This document shows positions 1-6,574 of a stretch of 43,004 nucleotides of DNA, piece by piece. Source of the stretch: Sulfurimonas sp. (GTDB taxonomy: Bacteria > Campylobacterota > Campylobacteria > Campylobacterales > Sulfurimonadaceae); contig NZ_JACUTS010000009.1 in NCBI RefSeq assembly GCF_014859695.1, positions 1 to 43,004 on the forward strand, given 5' to 3'. Position 1 is the stretch's first letter. Each line of letters starts with the position of its first letter. Under the pieces are notes generated by a model that saw only the letters and a list, made by a program, of their open reading frames with translations, did not search any database and had not been told where the DNA came from. A program made the position numbers and the translations under genes.

Positions 1-82
1 ACGCTGTACCGCGCTTAACAGTGCCGTTTTTCTTAACTTTAAAACGCTTGACAGCGCCTTTAACCGATTTCATCTTTGGCAT
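1..82 (-). CDS. rpmI: 50S ribosomal protein L35, 5' part only
   Basis: The first 27 residues of ribosomal protein L35 are encoded on the minus strand; the rest lies outside the window. The translation begins MPKMKSVKGAVKRFKVKKNG, the typical basic L35 N-terminus. The ATG is at 80-82 and is preceded by an AAGGAG ribosome binding site about 6 bases upstream (near 90-96). L35 is a small protein of the large ribosomal subunit, normally encoded in infC-rpmI-rplT, so rplT is expected just beyond the left edge. A 268-bp inverted-repeat element starts only about 20 bases upstream of the start codon. Confidence 0.93.
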   Translation of the reverse strand, partial: MPKMKSVKGAVKRFKVKKNGTVKRGTA

Positions 83-103
83 CGAAACTCCTTTGTAAAT
101 TAA

Positions 104-371
104 AGGGCACCTCTAAAAATCCTATAAAATCTCAAAGCCTAAAAAAGGAGTGAGATTGTGCAAAACTTTTTTTGAGTCATAGCCGTAGCTATGGCGATAA
201 AAAATTTTGTGCAAGATTGCTCCTTTTTTAGGCTCCCAAAGGGCAATAGAGCAAACACGCTACTGCTTCGTTGAAATCACTTGAAGCTACTAGTAGCTCC
301 TGCGTAATTTCGCCTCACATTAGCATATTTGCTCTATTGTTGAGAACTTATAGGGTTTTTAGAGGTGCCCT
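104..371. repeat. 268-bp nested inverted-repeat (MITE-like) element
   Basis: Terminal inverted repeats of 24 bases lie at 104-127 and 348-371 and match at 23 of 24 positions. Inside are two further stem-loops. The first has perfect 15-bp arms at 136-150 and 220-234, with an inner palindrome CATAGCcgtaGCTATG. The second has perfect 12-bp arms at 244-255 and 328-339, with the 12-bp palindrome GCTACTAGTAGC at 286-297. The whole element could fold as a three-way junction. No transposase-like reading frame and no obvious target duplication were seen. It fills the gap between rpmI and the small gene at 421. Confidence 0.75.
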
Positions 372-420
372 GAAGCCGCAATTATACCCAAATTTTTTTA
401 ATTTTTGCTATACTCACGCC

Positions 421-648
421 ATGAAATCTATACAACATATACAAAACGCACTTAATGATTTAGATAAAGAGGTAGAGGCAATTCTTGTAGATATGAGCTT
501 GCCTATGAACGAGAAAGACAATCGTATGCTTCCGCTTTTGCAGCAAAAAAGGGTTCTTGCTCAGGCACTTGAGGATTTAACTTACTTGAAAAATAACCCG
601 CCAAAACCAAATCAGGCATGTGGAATTTCCAAACATAGAAAAGATTGA
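421..648 (+). CDS. Small conserved-looking hypothetical protein, 75 aa
   Basis: I do not recognise this protein. The ATG at 421 gives a 75-residue, mostly helical, charged product beginning MKSIQHIQNALNDLDKEVEA and ending in a basic tail (SKHRKD). The same frame stays open upstream to 271, but that extension runs through the right half of the inverted-repeat element and its terminal repeat, so it is unlikely to be translated. No strong Shine-Dalgarno is visible before 421. There are no cysteine clusters, signal peptide or membrane segment. It lies between the repeat element and a second dyad next to the SRP RNA gene. Confidence 0.55.
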   Translation: MKSIQHIQNALNDLDKEVEAILVDMSLPMNEKDNRMLPLLQQKRVLAQALEDLTYLKNNPPKPNQACGISKHRKD

Positions 649-666
649 TATTTTTTCAAAAATAAT

Positions 667-785
667 CGATAGATAATTTTATTCAAATTCGAGGCAAAAT
701 TTTGTTTAATTGAGGAGTTTACTTGTGGTAAATGACGAAATTCAACCAAATTTTAACGAAGAAGTTGGATAAAATTATCTATCGA
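667..785. repeat. 119-bp long imperfect palindrome next to ffs
   Basis: Perfect 17-bp arms lie at 667-683 (TCGATAGATAATTTTAT) and 769-785. The next roughly 30 bases on each side continue to pair imperfectly around CAAAATTTTG-like segments, giving one long hairpin. It starts exactly where the SRP RNA ends. The loop is too long and the arms too AT-rich for a standard intrinsic terminator, so a small mobile or palindromic repeat is the better description. A role in 3'-end formation of the SRP RNA is possible. Confidence 0.6.
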
Positions 786-884
786 GAGACTTCCCTCCAG
801 ATACCTGCGGCACATAACACTCCAAGGTGTGCTGCTGTATTCCTACCCTGACACAGTATCTCAAAGCACTATTGCACAGGTCTA
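786..884 (-). ncRNA. ffs: Signal recognition particle RNA, bacterial small (4.5S) type
   Basis: The minus strand carries the hallmark SRP domain IV hairpin: a CAGG-GTAGGAATACAGCAGC-type loop corresponding to the conserved GGTCCGGAAGGAAGCAGC region. It is flanked by pairing arms, for example GAGATAC with GTATCT, and AGAC with GTCT near the ends. The RNA binds Ffh and guides co-translational membrane targeting. The ends are estimated from pairing and may be off by several bases. A TATAAT box lies about 16 bases upstream of the estimated 5' end. Confidence 0.85.
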
Positions 885-899
885 AAGAGAAGCGACGCA

Positions 900-928
900 A
901 TTATAGCCAAAAAAGTTAAATGAAGCAA
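900..928 (-). promoter_or_regulatory. Sigma-70 promoter of ffs
   Basis: On the minus strand TTGCTT (923-928) is followed after 17 bases by a perfect TATAAT (900-905). The expected start is near 892, just ahead of the SRP RNA. The promoter begins just beyond the stop codon of the Hpt gene (933), so ffs is probably transcribed independently of it. Confidence 0.6.
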
Positions 929-932
929 AGCC

Positions 933-1271
933 TCAGAGAGAGATTGTGCCTACGGCATTTTTTATGGCATCAAAGTAGAGTTTATAATCAAACTCGCTGT
1001 TTTTTTGAGCAGCTTCTGACTCCATCTCCGTCGCCATCTCATAAATCTCATTAAGTTTTATATTTCCTGCACTCCCTTTTATAGCATGTGCATTTAATCT
1101 GATTTTGTCATAATCTTTACTCTTGATTGACTCTTCAAGAGCCTCTAAAATTGAATCCATCTCTTTTAAAAAACTCTCAATAATCATAGGAATATATCTG
1201 TTTTTTATCCCGATTGAGAGTGCTAGATTGTCGTAGTCCAAATCTGAATAATCAACATTTAAAGCAAGCAT
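933..1271 (-). CDS. Orphan histidine phosphotransfer (Hpt) domain protein
   Basis: A single Hpt domain of 112 residues. The phosphoacceptor motif HAIKGSAGNI puts the phosphorylated histidine at residue 62, within the helical bundle expected for Hpt proteins. Such proteins relay phosphate between hybrid kinase receivers and response regulators. There is no kinase or receiver domain in the gene or next to it. I chose the ATG at 1271, which has an AAGGA site 7 bases upstream; a TTG two codons earlier (1277) is less likely. The MITE-like element lies about 25 bases upstream of the ribosome binding site region and may have altered its promoter. Confidence 0.85.
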   Translation of the reverse strand: MLALNVDYSDLDYDNLALSIGIKNRYIPMIIESFLKEMDSILEALEESIKSKDYDKIRLNAHAIKGSAGNIKLNEIYEMATEMESEAAQKNSEFDYKLYFDAIKNAVGTISL

Positions 1272-1304
1272 AATCAAATCCTTTTGCTCTTTTATGTTAA
1301 AAGC

Positions 1305-1445
1305 TGACCTTACGCACTTTTGTAAAAAAGTTTGTAAAATACCTTATAATTCTCGAAAAAGATACTTTTTCGTAGCTTTAGGGGGTTGTAGGGACATCTG
1401 TCCCTGCCACTAGAACGGACGAGTTCGTTTTAGTGCGTAACATCA
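1305..1445 (+). mobile_element. MITE-like element, copy 1 (141 bp, 9-bp target duplication)
   Basis: The element has 13-base terminal inverted repeats, TGACCTTACGCAC at the left and the complement of TGATGTTACGCAC at the right (11 of 13 identical). It is flanked by a perfect 9-bp direct repeat GTTAAAAGC at 1296-1304 and 1446-1454, the signature of a transposition event. It contains three hairpins: CGAAAAAG/CTTTTTCG (1354-1372), GGGACA/TGTCCC (1391-1404) and CACTAGAACG/CGTTTTAGTG (1408-1435). It encodes no protein. A longer, inverted copy lies at 42662-42834. Insertion was between the divergent Hpt and nucleosidase-like genes. Confidence 0.85.
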
Positions 1446-1504
1446 GTTAAAAGCCTACAGTGATAATTCTACCGTAAAAAATTGCATTTTTGATACAATA
1501 CGCA

Positions 1505-2035
1505 ATGCTATATATTGTAACAGCTCTAAAATCGGAATCTCAGGCGTTTGTTGAGAAATATAGACTTACCAAAACAAACTATAGCGGATACACTGTTTTT
1601 GAAGGTAAAGAGCTTAGAGTTATTGTAAGCGGCGTGGGTGTGGAGTCTGTAAAAAAAGCCTCTTCTTTTCTTTTAGAAAATTTTGCCGTAAGTGACGATG
1701 ACACATTTATAAACGTAGGTATCTGCGGAGCAAATAGAGAGCACAACATAGGCACTCTTCTTGCCATAGGCTCAATTATCTACAGAGGCAAAAACTATAA
1801 AGTAAGCACAGAACCGCATACCATTACATGCGTTGATGAAGAGATTTCTCAAGATTTTTACATACTTGCGGATATGGAGTCGTTTGGCTTTTATGAAGCT
1901 CTAAAAGAGATGCAAAACTATCACATCTTTAAGGTTGTAAGTGATCATTTTGAACCGGAAAGTGTGACAAAAGATGCAACGAAAAAATTGATATTTAGCG
2001 CAATAGATGCAATGATGAGAGAGGTTAGAAGATGA
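1505..2035 (+). CDS. Nucleoside phosphorylase/nucleosidase superfamily protein
   Basis: The product of about 176 residues starts MLYIVTALKSESQAF, the usual opening of the PNP/MTA-SAH nucleosidase fold. It continues with VIVSGVGVESV and the phosphate/ribose-loop-like segment INVGICGAN. These enzymes cleave the glycosidic bond of purine nucleosides or 5'-methylthioadenosine/S-adenosylhomocysteine. At 176 residues it is shorter than MTA/SAH nucleosidases (about 230) and substrate residues are not clear, so the substrate is left open. A TTG at 1490 would add five residues; neither start has a good Shine-Dalgarno. It overlaps the following SDR gene by 4 bases (ATGA), so the two are translationally coupled. 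Confidence 0.7.
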   Translation: MLYIVTALKSESQAFVEKYRLTKTNYSGYTVFEGKELRVIVSGVGVESVKKASSFLLENFAVSDDDTFINVGICGANREHNIGTLLAIGSIIYRGKNYKVSTEPHTITCVDEEISQDFYILADMESFGFYEALKEMQNYHIFKVVSDHFEPESVTKDATKKLIFSAIDAMMREVRR

Positions 2036-2724
2036 GAAAAGTTGTAGTTACAGGGGCAAGTAGCGGCATAGGCAAAGAGATTGTTAGAAGATTGCTGCTT
2101 CTGGATTATGAAGTCATAGGTGTTAGCAGAAGCGTTAAAAAAGAGGATTTTGACTCTCAAAACTTTACTCCTCTTCAAGCGGACCTTACAAATGAGACAT
2201 CAACCCTTGCAGCTTGCAAAAAACTCTCAAGCGAAGATATCTACATGTTGATTAACTGTGCGGGATTTGGCAGGTTTGAACCGCATGAAGAGCTAAGTGC
2301 AAAGACTATTACAAGTATGGTTTTTTTAAATCTTACAGCGCCCATGCTTCTGACAAACGCCCTGCTGAGAGATTTGAAAAAAAATAGCGGCTATCTTATA
2401 AACATAAACTCCATAGAAGCGCTTAGAACAAGTAAGTTTGCAGGAGTTTACGGCGCTACTAAAGCGGGACTTAAAGCCTTTGGGGACTCTTTGTTTGAAG
2501 AGACAAGAAAGAGCGCTCTAAGTGTAACAAACATAAATCCGGACATGACGCAGAGCAATTTTTACAGTGAGCTAAGATTTGAAACAAGCCAGCATGAAGA
2601 TGAGAAGCTTCTGGCTTCAGATATTGCAGACGCAGTTGAGCATATTCTTAGCATGAGAAAAGGTGCCGTTGTAAGCGAATACACCGTTAGAAGCCTCAAT
2701 TTTGGGATAGTTAAAAAGAGATAA
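2032..2724 (+). CDS. Short-chain dehydrogenase/reductase (SDR) family protein
   Basis: A classical SDR of 230 residues. The N-terminal cofactor-binding motif is GASSGIGKE (residues 7-15), the region INCAGFGRF carries the NAG-like motif, the catalytic serine lies in NINSIEAL, and the YGATKAG segment supplies the Tyr-xxx-Lys pair. The family uses NAD(P)H to reduce or oxidise carbonyl/hydroxyl groups; the substrate cannot be told from sequence. It overlaps the upstream nucleosidase-like gene by 4 bases, implying one operon with it. Confidence 0.88.
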   Translation: MRKVVVTGASSGIGKEIVRRLLLLDYEVIGVSRSVKKEDFDSQNFTPLQADLTNETSTLAACKKLSSEDIYMLINCAGFGRFEPHEELSAKTITSMVFLNLTAPMLLTNALLRDLKKNSGYLININSIEALRTSKFAGVYGATKAGLKAFGDSLFEETRKSALSVTNINPDMTQSNFYSELRFETSQHEDEKLLASDIADAVEHILSMRKGAVVSEYTVRSLNFGIVKKR

Positions 2725-2756
2725 ATTAGATATAATAATGCAAAAAGGAGTGTGTG

Positions 2757-3302
2757 ATGGGTGCGATAAAACTAGAAGATATTCCACACTATACCTATGA
2801 TGACTACAAGCTCTGGGAGGGACAATGGGAGCTTATAAACGGTGTACCGTACGCCATGAGTCCAGCCCCGATGATAAAACATCAAAGCATTAGCAATAAA
2901 ATCGGTCGTTATTTGGATGAAGCATTTGAGGGATGCAAAGTTTGTCAAGCACTTTTGCCTATTGACTGGAAGATAAACGAAGACACGATAGTACAACCCG
3001 ACAACAGCGTTATATGTCATGAGCCTCAAAATGACGCATACATAACCAAAGCGCCGAAAATCATCTTTGAAGTGCTCTCAAAATCAACTGCTAGAAAAGA
3101 TACCGGTATCAAATTTGAGATTTATGAGAGAGAGGGTGTGGAGTACTACATCATCGTAAATCCTGATGATAAAGTCGCAAAAGTCTACCATCTCAAAGAG
3201 GGCAGATATATCAAACTCATGGACGCGAGCCATGAAAAAGTGGATTTTAGCATCAAAGAGTGCCATGAGAAAGTAGAGTTTGATTTTTCAAAAATCTGGT
3301 AA
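2757..3302 (+). CDS. Uma2-family (DUF820) restriction-endonuclease-fold protein
   Basis: A protein of 181 residues with the Uma2/DUF820 pattern: an N-terminal YDDYKLWEGQWELINGVPYAMSP segment, then PDNSVICHE, FEVLSKST and YYIIVNPDD. The Asp, Glu and Lys in these segments fit a PD-(D/E)xK nuclease core. The biological role of the family is not established, although many members occur near mobile DNA. The ATG at 2757 is preferred because AGGAG (2746-2750) lies 6 bases upstream; a GTG lies immediately before it. The gene ends next to the convergent flagellar block. Confidence 0.8.
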   Translation: MGAIKLEDIPHYTYDDYKLWEGQWELINGVPYAMSPAPMIKHQSISNKIGRYLDEAFEGCKVCQALLPIDWKINEDTIVQPDNSVICHEPQNDAYITKAPKIIFEVLSKSTARKDTGIKFEIYEREGVEYYIIVNPDDKVAKVYHLKEGRYIKLMDASHEKVDFSIKECHEKVEFDFSKIW

Positions 3303-3312
3303 GTTGTTGCGG

Positions 3313-3567
3313 TTATGACTTTATGTCAAGTTTTTTAGATGTCGGGATATCGGTAGAGCGCAGAAAATCAAGGTTTTTCTTTATCTGTTTCATGGAAGCT
3401 TTTGTTTGGTCTTTAAGATTGTTCATCAAAGAAGTTGCTTCTCTTAAAAGATAAATGGCTTCTTCAATCTCTTTTGGATTTTGAAGCTGTGGAATATCAT
3501 CCAAAAGTTTATCTAAAGCATTTGGATTCTTCTCAACAACAGCTATCTTAAGCCTATTCAGCCACAT
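3313..3567 (-). CDS. Small protein encoded downstream of fliS, possible FliT-like chaperone
   Basis: An 84-residue, helical, Lys/Leu-rich product beginning MWLNRLKIAVVEKNPNALDK. I do not recognise a named family. Its start overlaps the end of fliS by 14 bases, so it belongs to the fliD-fliS operon. In other bacteria the gene in this position is the small chaperone fliT, also short and helical. Position and size suggest a flagellar accessory role, but sequence similarity to FliT is not evident to me. It is the last gene of the leftward flagellar block. Confidence 0.6.
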   Translation of the reverse strand: MWLNRLKIAVVEKNPNALDKLLDDIPQLQNPKEIEEAIYLLREATSLMNNLKDQTKASMKQIKKNLDFLRSTDIPTSKKLDIKS

Positions 3568-3928
3568 TTGTGGTCTCTCTCCAAGCTTCTAGCAACCCCT
3601 TGAAGACATTGCTGACCTCATCAAGTTTTGACTCATCTTTTTGAATATTTGCCAAGTTTAAAAGTTGGATTTCATAGTTGTAAAGACCCTCTAAATAGTT
3701 CGCTACACGTCCACCTTTTATATCTAAAACGGAAATAAGCTCAGTTATCACAGCAACAGAGCGATTTATCCAGTAAACTCTCTTTTCTATGTTACCATCT
3801 TTCATAGCCTTCTTTGCCTGCGCGTTAAAACGAAGAACCCCTTCATAGAGCATCTCAATAAGCTTTGCCGGAGACTCTATCCCTACATTGTTTTGTGCAT
3901 AAATATTATGGGCTACATTACCATACAT
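3554..3928 (-). CDS. fliS: Flagellin export chaperone FliS
   Basis: FliS binds the C-terminal helix of flagellin in the cytoplasm and prevents premature polymerisation before export. The 124-residue product begins MYGNVAHNIYAQNNVG, matching the conserved FliS N-terminus with its Tyr-rich helix, and continues with SPAKLIEMLYEGVLRF. I chose the ATG at 3928 because it has an AAGGA site 7 bases upstream. The frame stays open 14 codons further (to 3970), but those residues (acidic, MDEEDDKN) do not fit the family. It lies downstream of fliD and overlaps the next small gene by 14 bases. Confidence 0.93.
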   Translation of the reverse strand: MYGNVAHNIYAQNNVGIESPAKLIEMLYEGVLRFNAQAKKAMKDGNIEKRVYWINRSVAVITELISVLDIKGGRVANYLEGLYNYEIQLLNLANIQKDESKLDEVSNVFKGLLEAWRETTNVAE

Positions 3929-4016
3929 TTCAAATCCTTTTTTACTATTTTTGTCGTCCTCTTCATCCATGAAACATCGACATTTAAGAGACTTTGTTTA
4001 ATCTTTTTAAGAAAAA

Positions 4017-5405
4017 TCAGTTACTATAGTTATTTGAAGTATTTGCCATCTCAGTAAACATAGAAGAAGCATTGTTGAACTTTGCTATCATCGCGTCATA
4101 TGCTGCATACTGTTTTGCCAAAATCTCATACTTTGCATCAAGTCTCTCTGTCGCTGATGTTTTTCTATCTTCTAAGGAATCTATTGTATCGTTGACATAA
4201 TTTTTATACTGGTCAAGTGTTCCGTTATACTTTGTATAAACACTGGTTGTTGTTGACATCTCATTAAATATACCCAAGACTTCAGTTGTTGTTCCATCCG
4301 TATTAGTATATGTACCACCGGAAAAAAATGCTTCTACATTAGTTGGGTCTTCATCCATTTTGGCATTTAAAATATCTTTGTCTACACTCATCTTTCCATC
4401 TCTATCTACGTCAAAACCAAAATCAGACATAAATCCGACTCCGCCACCAACAGTTGAAAACATACTTTCCAACTCTCTTTTCATGCTTTTAATCGTGCTC
4501 TCGTTAGAAAAAATACCTCTCTCATCACTCTCAATACTAGATTTTGTCATTTTATCTAACTCGGTTATAGCCGCATTGTACTTCTCTACAAAACTATCTA
4601 TTTTTGTCATAATACCTTCGCGGTCTTGCGCAACACTAACTGCAGAAGAACCAACCTCTTTTAGTGTAATATCAAGACCCACAATCAAGTCTGTTATATT
4701 GTTACTTGAGCGAGTTATCGCTTGTCCATTAAAAGTAAAATTTGCATCAACTCCGGCTTGAACCGCAGCCAAATCAAAATCTGTTGTCAAGCGGCCGTCT
4801 TTAAGGTTTGCTCCAAGTCCATCAGCATTGTCTGTAATCGTAATATTCTGTGTTGTACCGGTATCCGCCGAGCTTACAAATAGACGAAATTCACCACTAC
4901 TTATCTGCACTATTGTGGCATCTACTTTATCGCCTGCGATGTCGTTGATTGAATTTTTTAAATCCGTAAGCGTAGTAGTCTCATCATAAGCTATCTGAAA
5001 ATCCTGACCATCAATATTGAGATTCATAACTCCCGCAGCGTTTGCGATTAACTCATCACTTGTTGCAAAAGCACCAGACTGCTCTATCTGCTTTGTTGCC
5101 AAGTTTACAACATCAAGCGTAAAGTCCTGAATATCACTGTTTGCAGCAGCCGTTACTGCTACAGACGTTCCCACAACTGAAGTGGTCCGCTCATCATATA
5201 AAAGAGGCGTCTTAAGAGCATCGATGCTGTCTATCAAGTTTGTCATATTTGCATCTAAGAGATCAAACGCGTCTATTTTATCCTTTTCATTAGCAAGTTT
5301 CAAATCTACCGGTCTGATGAACTGTGCCTCATCCGCCTTGCGTAACTGATCTAAAACATCCTGCGTTAAAATCCCCGATCCAACACCTAGTGAACTGATA
5401 CTCAT
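4017..5405 (-). CDS. fliD: Flagellar filament cap protein FliD
   Basis: FliD (HAP2) forms the cap at the filament tip that guides flagellin assembly. The 462-residue product starts MSISSLGVGSGILTQDVLDQL, the FliD N-terminal signature, and ends with a coiled-coil C-terminal helix. The ATG at 5405 is preferred over an adjacent ATG at 5408 because it gives a 6-base spacing to AAGGA, nearly the same as at fliC. It is transcribed leftward with fliS from a sigma-28-type promoter at 5463-5489. The length is in the usual range for the family (about 450-680). Confidence 0.95.
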   Translation of the reverse strand: MSISSLGVGSGILTQDVLDQLRKADEAQFIRPVDLKLANEKDKIDAFDLLDANMTNLIDSIDALKTPLLYDERTTSVVGTSVAVTAAANSDIQDFTLDVVNLATKQIEQSGAFATSDELIANAAGVMNLNIDGQDFQIAYDETTTLTDLKNSINDIAGDKVDATIVQISSGEFRLFVSSADTGTTQNITITDNADGLGANLKDGRLTTDFDLAAVQAGVDANFTFNGQAITRSSNNITDLIVGLDITLKEVGSSAVSVAQDREGIMTKIDSFVEKYNAAITELDKMTKSSIESDERGIFSNESTIKSMKRELESMFSTVGGGVGFMSDFGFDVDRDGKMSVDKDILNAKMDEDPTNVEAFFSGGTYTNTDGTTTEVLGIFNEMSTTTSVYTKYNGTLDQYKNYVNDTIDSLEDRKTSATERLDAKYEILAKQYAAYDAMIAKFNNASSMFTEMANTSNNYSN

Positions 5406-5462
5406 CATAAATCCTTTAATCGAAAATAGTTAGCATAAACTAGTTTGCCTTTATTGAATAGT

Positions 5463-5489
5463 AAATCGGCAATAAAGATATTTAGTTTA
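5463..5489 (-). promoter_or_regulatory. Sigma-28 (FliA) promoter of fliD operon
   Basis: On the minus strand TAAA (5486-5489) is followed after exactly 15 bases by GCCGATTT (5463-5470). The flagellar sigma-28 consensus is TAAA-N15-GCCGATAA, so 10 of the 12 consensus bases match. It lies about 60 bases upstream of the fliD start. The fliC promoter has the same spacing and a nearly identical -10 box. Confidence 0.85.
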
Positions 5490-5528
5490 ATTAGAAGAAG
5501 AAAAAGTTAGAAAATTTTAGAAGAAAAG

Positions 5529-5591
5529 CAAAGGGTGTAAAACCCTTTGCAGAAGAAGCAAAACCGCCCTTTGTCTAATATAAAAGGGCGG
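5529..5591 (-). terminator. Tandem hairpins between fliC and fliD; rho-independent terminator
   Basis: Reading leftward from fliC, the first hairpin has arms CCGCCCTTT/AAAGGGCGG (5564-5591), followed by a short TTTT. A second has arms CAAAGGG/CCCTTTG (5529-5550 region), followed by a T-rich stretch. Together they fit a fliC transcription terminator. They separate the abundant flagellin message from the fliD operon, which has its own promoter at 5463-5489. Confidence 0.75.
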
Positions 5592-5618
5592 AAGTGTTTT
5601 TTTAAAAAATGCTCTAAA

Positions 5619-6446
5619 CTACTGAAGTAGTCTTAAAACATTCTGCTGAACTGCGTTAGCCTGACTCATAGCATATGAACCAGATTGAGCCAAGATATTG
5701 TGTTTTGCAAATGTAGCAGACTCAGCCGCAAAGTCAACATCACGAATTTGAGACTCAGCCGCACTAACATTCACCTGTGTAACAGAGATGTTTCTAACGT
5801 TTGACTCTAGTTTATTTTGAGCCGCACCAAGCGTAGATCTAAGCGTATCAACAAGTACAATACCAGCATCAGCTGAAGCTATAGCAGTTTCTGCACCAGC
5901 TTGAGTAGTTACATTAAGAGCATTCACGCCCAGAGTTGTAGAATCAGCCTTAGTAATAGTTACTGATGTTGTTTCAGCAGTATATGCACCTGTATGAAAT
6001 GTAAACGTACCTGTAGTTCCACCTGTCGCATCAAGAAGATTTTGACCGTTAAATGAAGTTCTGCTAGCTATATCATCAAGTTGCTCTATTAAAGCAGTAA
6101 CTTCATCTTGGATATAAGCTCTTGTATCTGTAGTTTGAGTATCATTGGCTGCTTGAACAGAAAGAGTTCTAACTCTTTTTAGTATGTTCCCTGTCTCCTC
6201 CAAAGCACCATCCGCAGTCTGAATAAGACCGATACCGTCATTAGAGTTTCTAATCGCTTGACCAAGTCCACTTGATTGAGCAGAGAGTTGATTTGCAATT
6301 GCAAGACCCGCCGCATCATCAGCCGCTTTATTAATTCTTAAACCTGAAGAGAGAGCCGTTAAGCTTTTGTCAAGTCCAATATTGTTTTTTGTAGCATACA
6401 TGTGCGCATTCATCGCACCTACGTTTGTGTTAATTCTAAATCCCAT
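5619..6446 (-). CDS. fliC: Flagellin, filament structural protein
   Basis: The filament subunit, exported through the flagellar type III system. The conserved D0/D1 N-terminus is present (MGFRINTNVGAMNAH, then SSGLRINKAADDAAGLAIA), as is the C-terminus (MSQANAVQQNVLRLLQ). At 275 residues the variable surface domains between them are nearly absent, compared with about 500-575 residues in Helicobacter and Campylobacter. The segment at residues 89-101 reads LKRVRTLSVQAAN, close to the TLR5-recognised region of Salmonella FliC. AAGGA lies 7 bases upstream of the ATG, and a sigma-28 promoter lies at 6520-6546. Confidence 0.95.
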   Translation of the reverse strand: MGFRINTNVGAMNAHMYATKNNIGLDKSLTALSSGLRINKAADDAAGLAIANQLSAQSSGLGQAIRNSNDGIGLIQTADGALEETGNILKRVRTLSVQAANDTQTTDTRAYIQDEVTALIEQLDDIASRTSFNGQNLLDATGGTTGTFTFHTGAYTAETTSVTITKADSTTLGVNALNVTTQAGAETAIASADAGIVLVDTLRSTLGAAQNKLESNVRNISVTQVNVSAAESQIRDVDFAAESATFAKHNILAQSGSYAMSQANAVQQNVLRLLQ

Positions 6447-6519
6447 AATAAATCCTTTTCGGGTAGAGCCTCAGCTCTCGAGTTAATTTTTATCTCGGCT
6501 TCCTTGCCTTGATGTTAGT

Positions 6520-6546
6520 AAATCGACAGCAAAAAAAATAACTTTA
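6520..6546 (-). promoter_or_regulatory. Sigma-28 (FliA) promoter of fliC
   Basis: On the minus strand TAAA (6543-6546) is followed after 15 bases by GTCGATTT (6520-6527), against the consensus TAAA-N15-GCCGATAA. The leader of roughly 65-70 bases contains a small hairpin AGAGC-TGAG-GCTCT before the ribosome binding site. The spacing is identical to the fliD promoter, which supports both calls. Confidence 0.85.
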
Positions 6547-6574
6547 ATTTTTTTGGAGAAATTTTATGGGGAAG

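Noticed and set aside
83-103. Attachment site or phage integration near the rpmI end or tRNA-Arg
   Set aside because: No integrase gene and no direct repeat of the tRNA 3' end were seen in the window.
271-420. Upstream in-frame extension of the small gene at 421
   Set aside because: It is translated from the inverted-repeat element and its terminal repeat; residues are low in plausibility and an ATG at 421 gives a compact protein.
3929-3970. Fourteen-codon N-terminal extension of fliS
   Set aside because: It does not fit the FliS family and the internal ATG at 3928 has a well-placed AAGGA site.
4360-4761. Open frame antisense to fliD
   Set aside because: It mirrors the codon pattern of fliD on the other strand, has no ribosome binding site and no recognisable domain.
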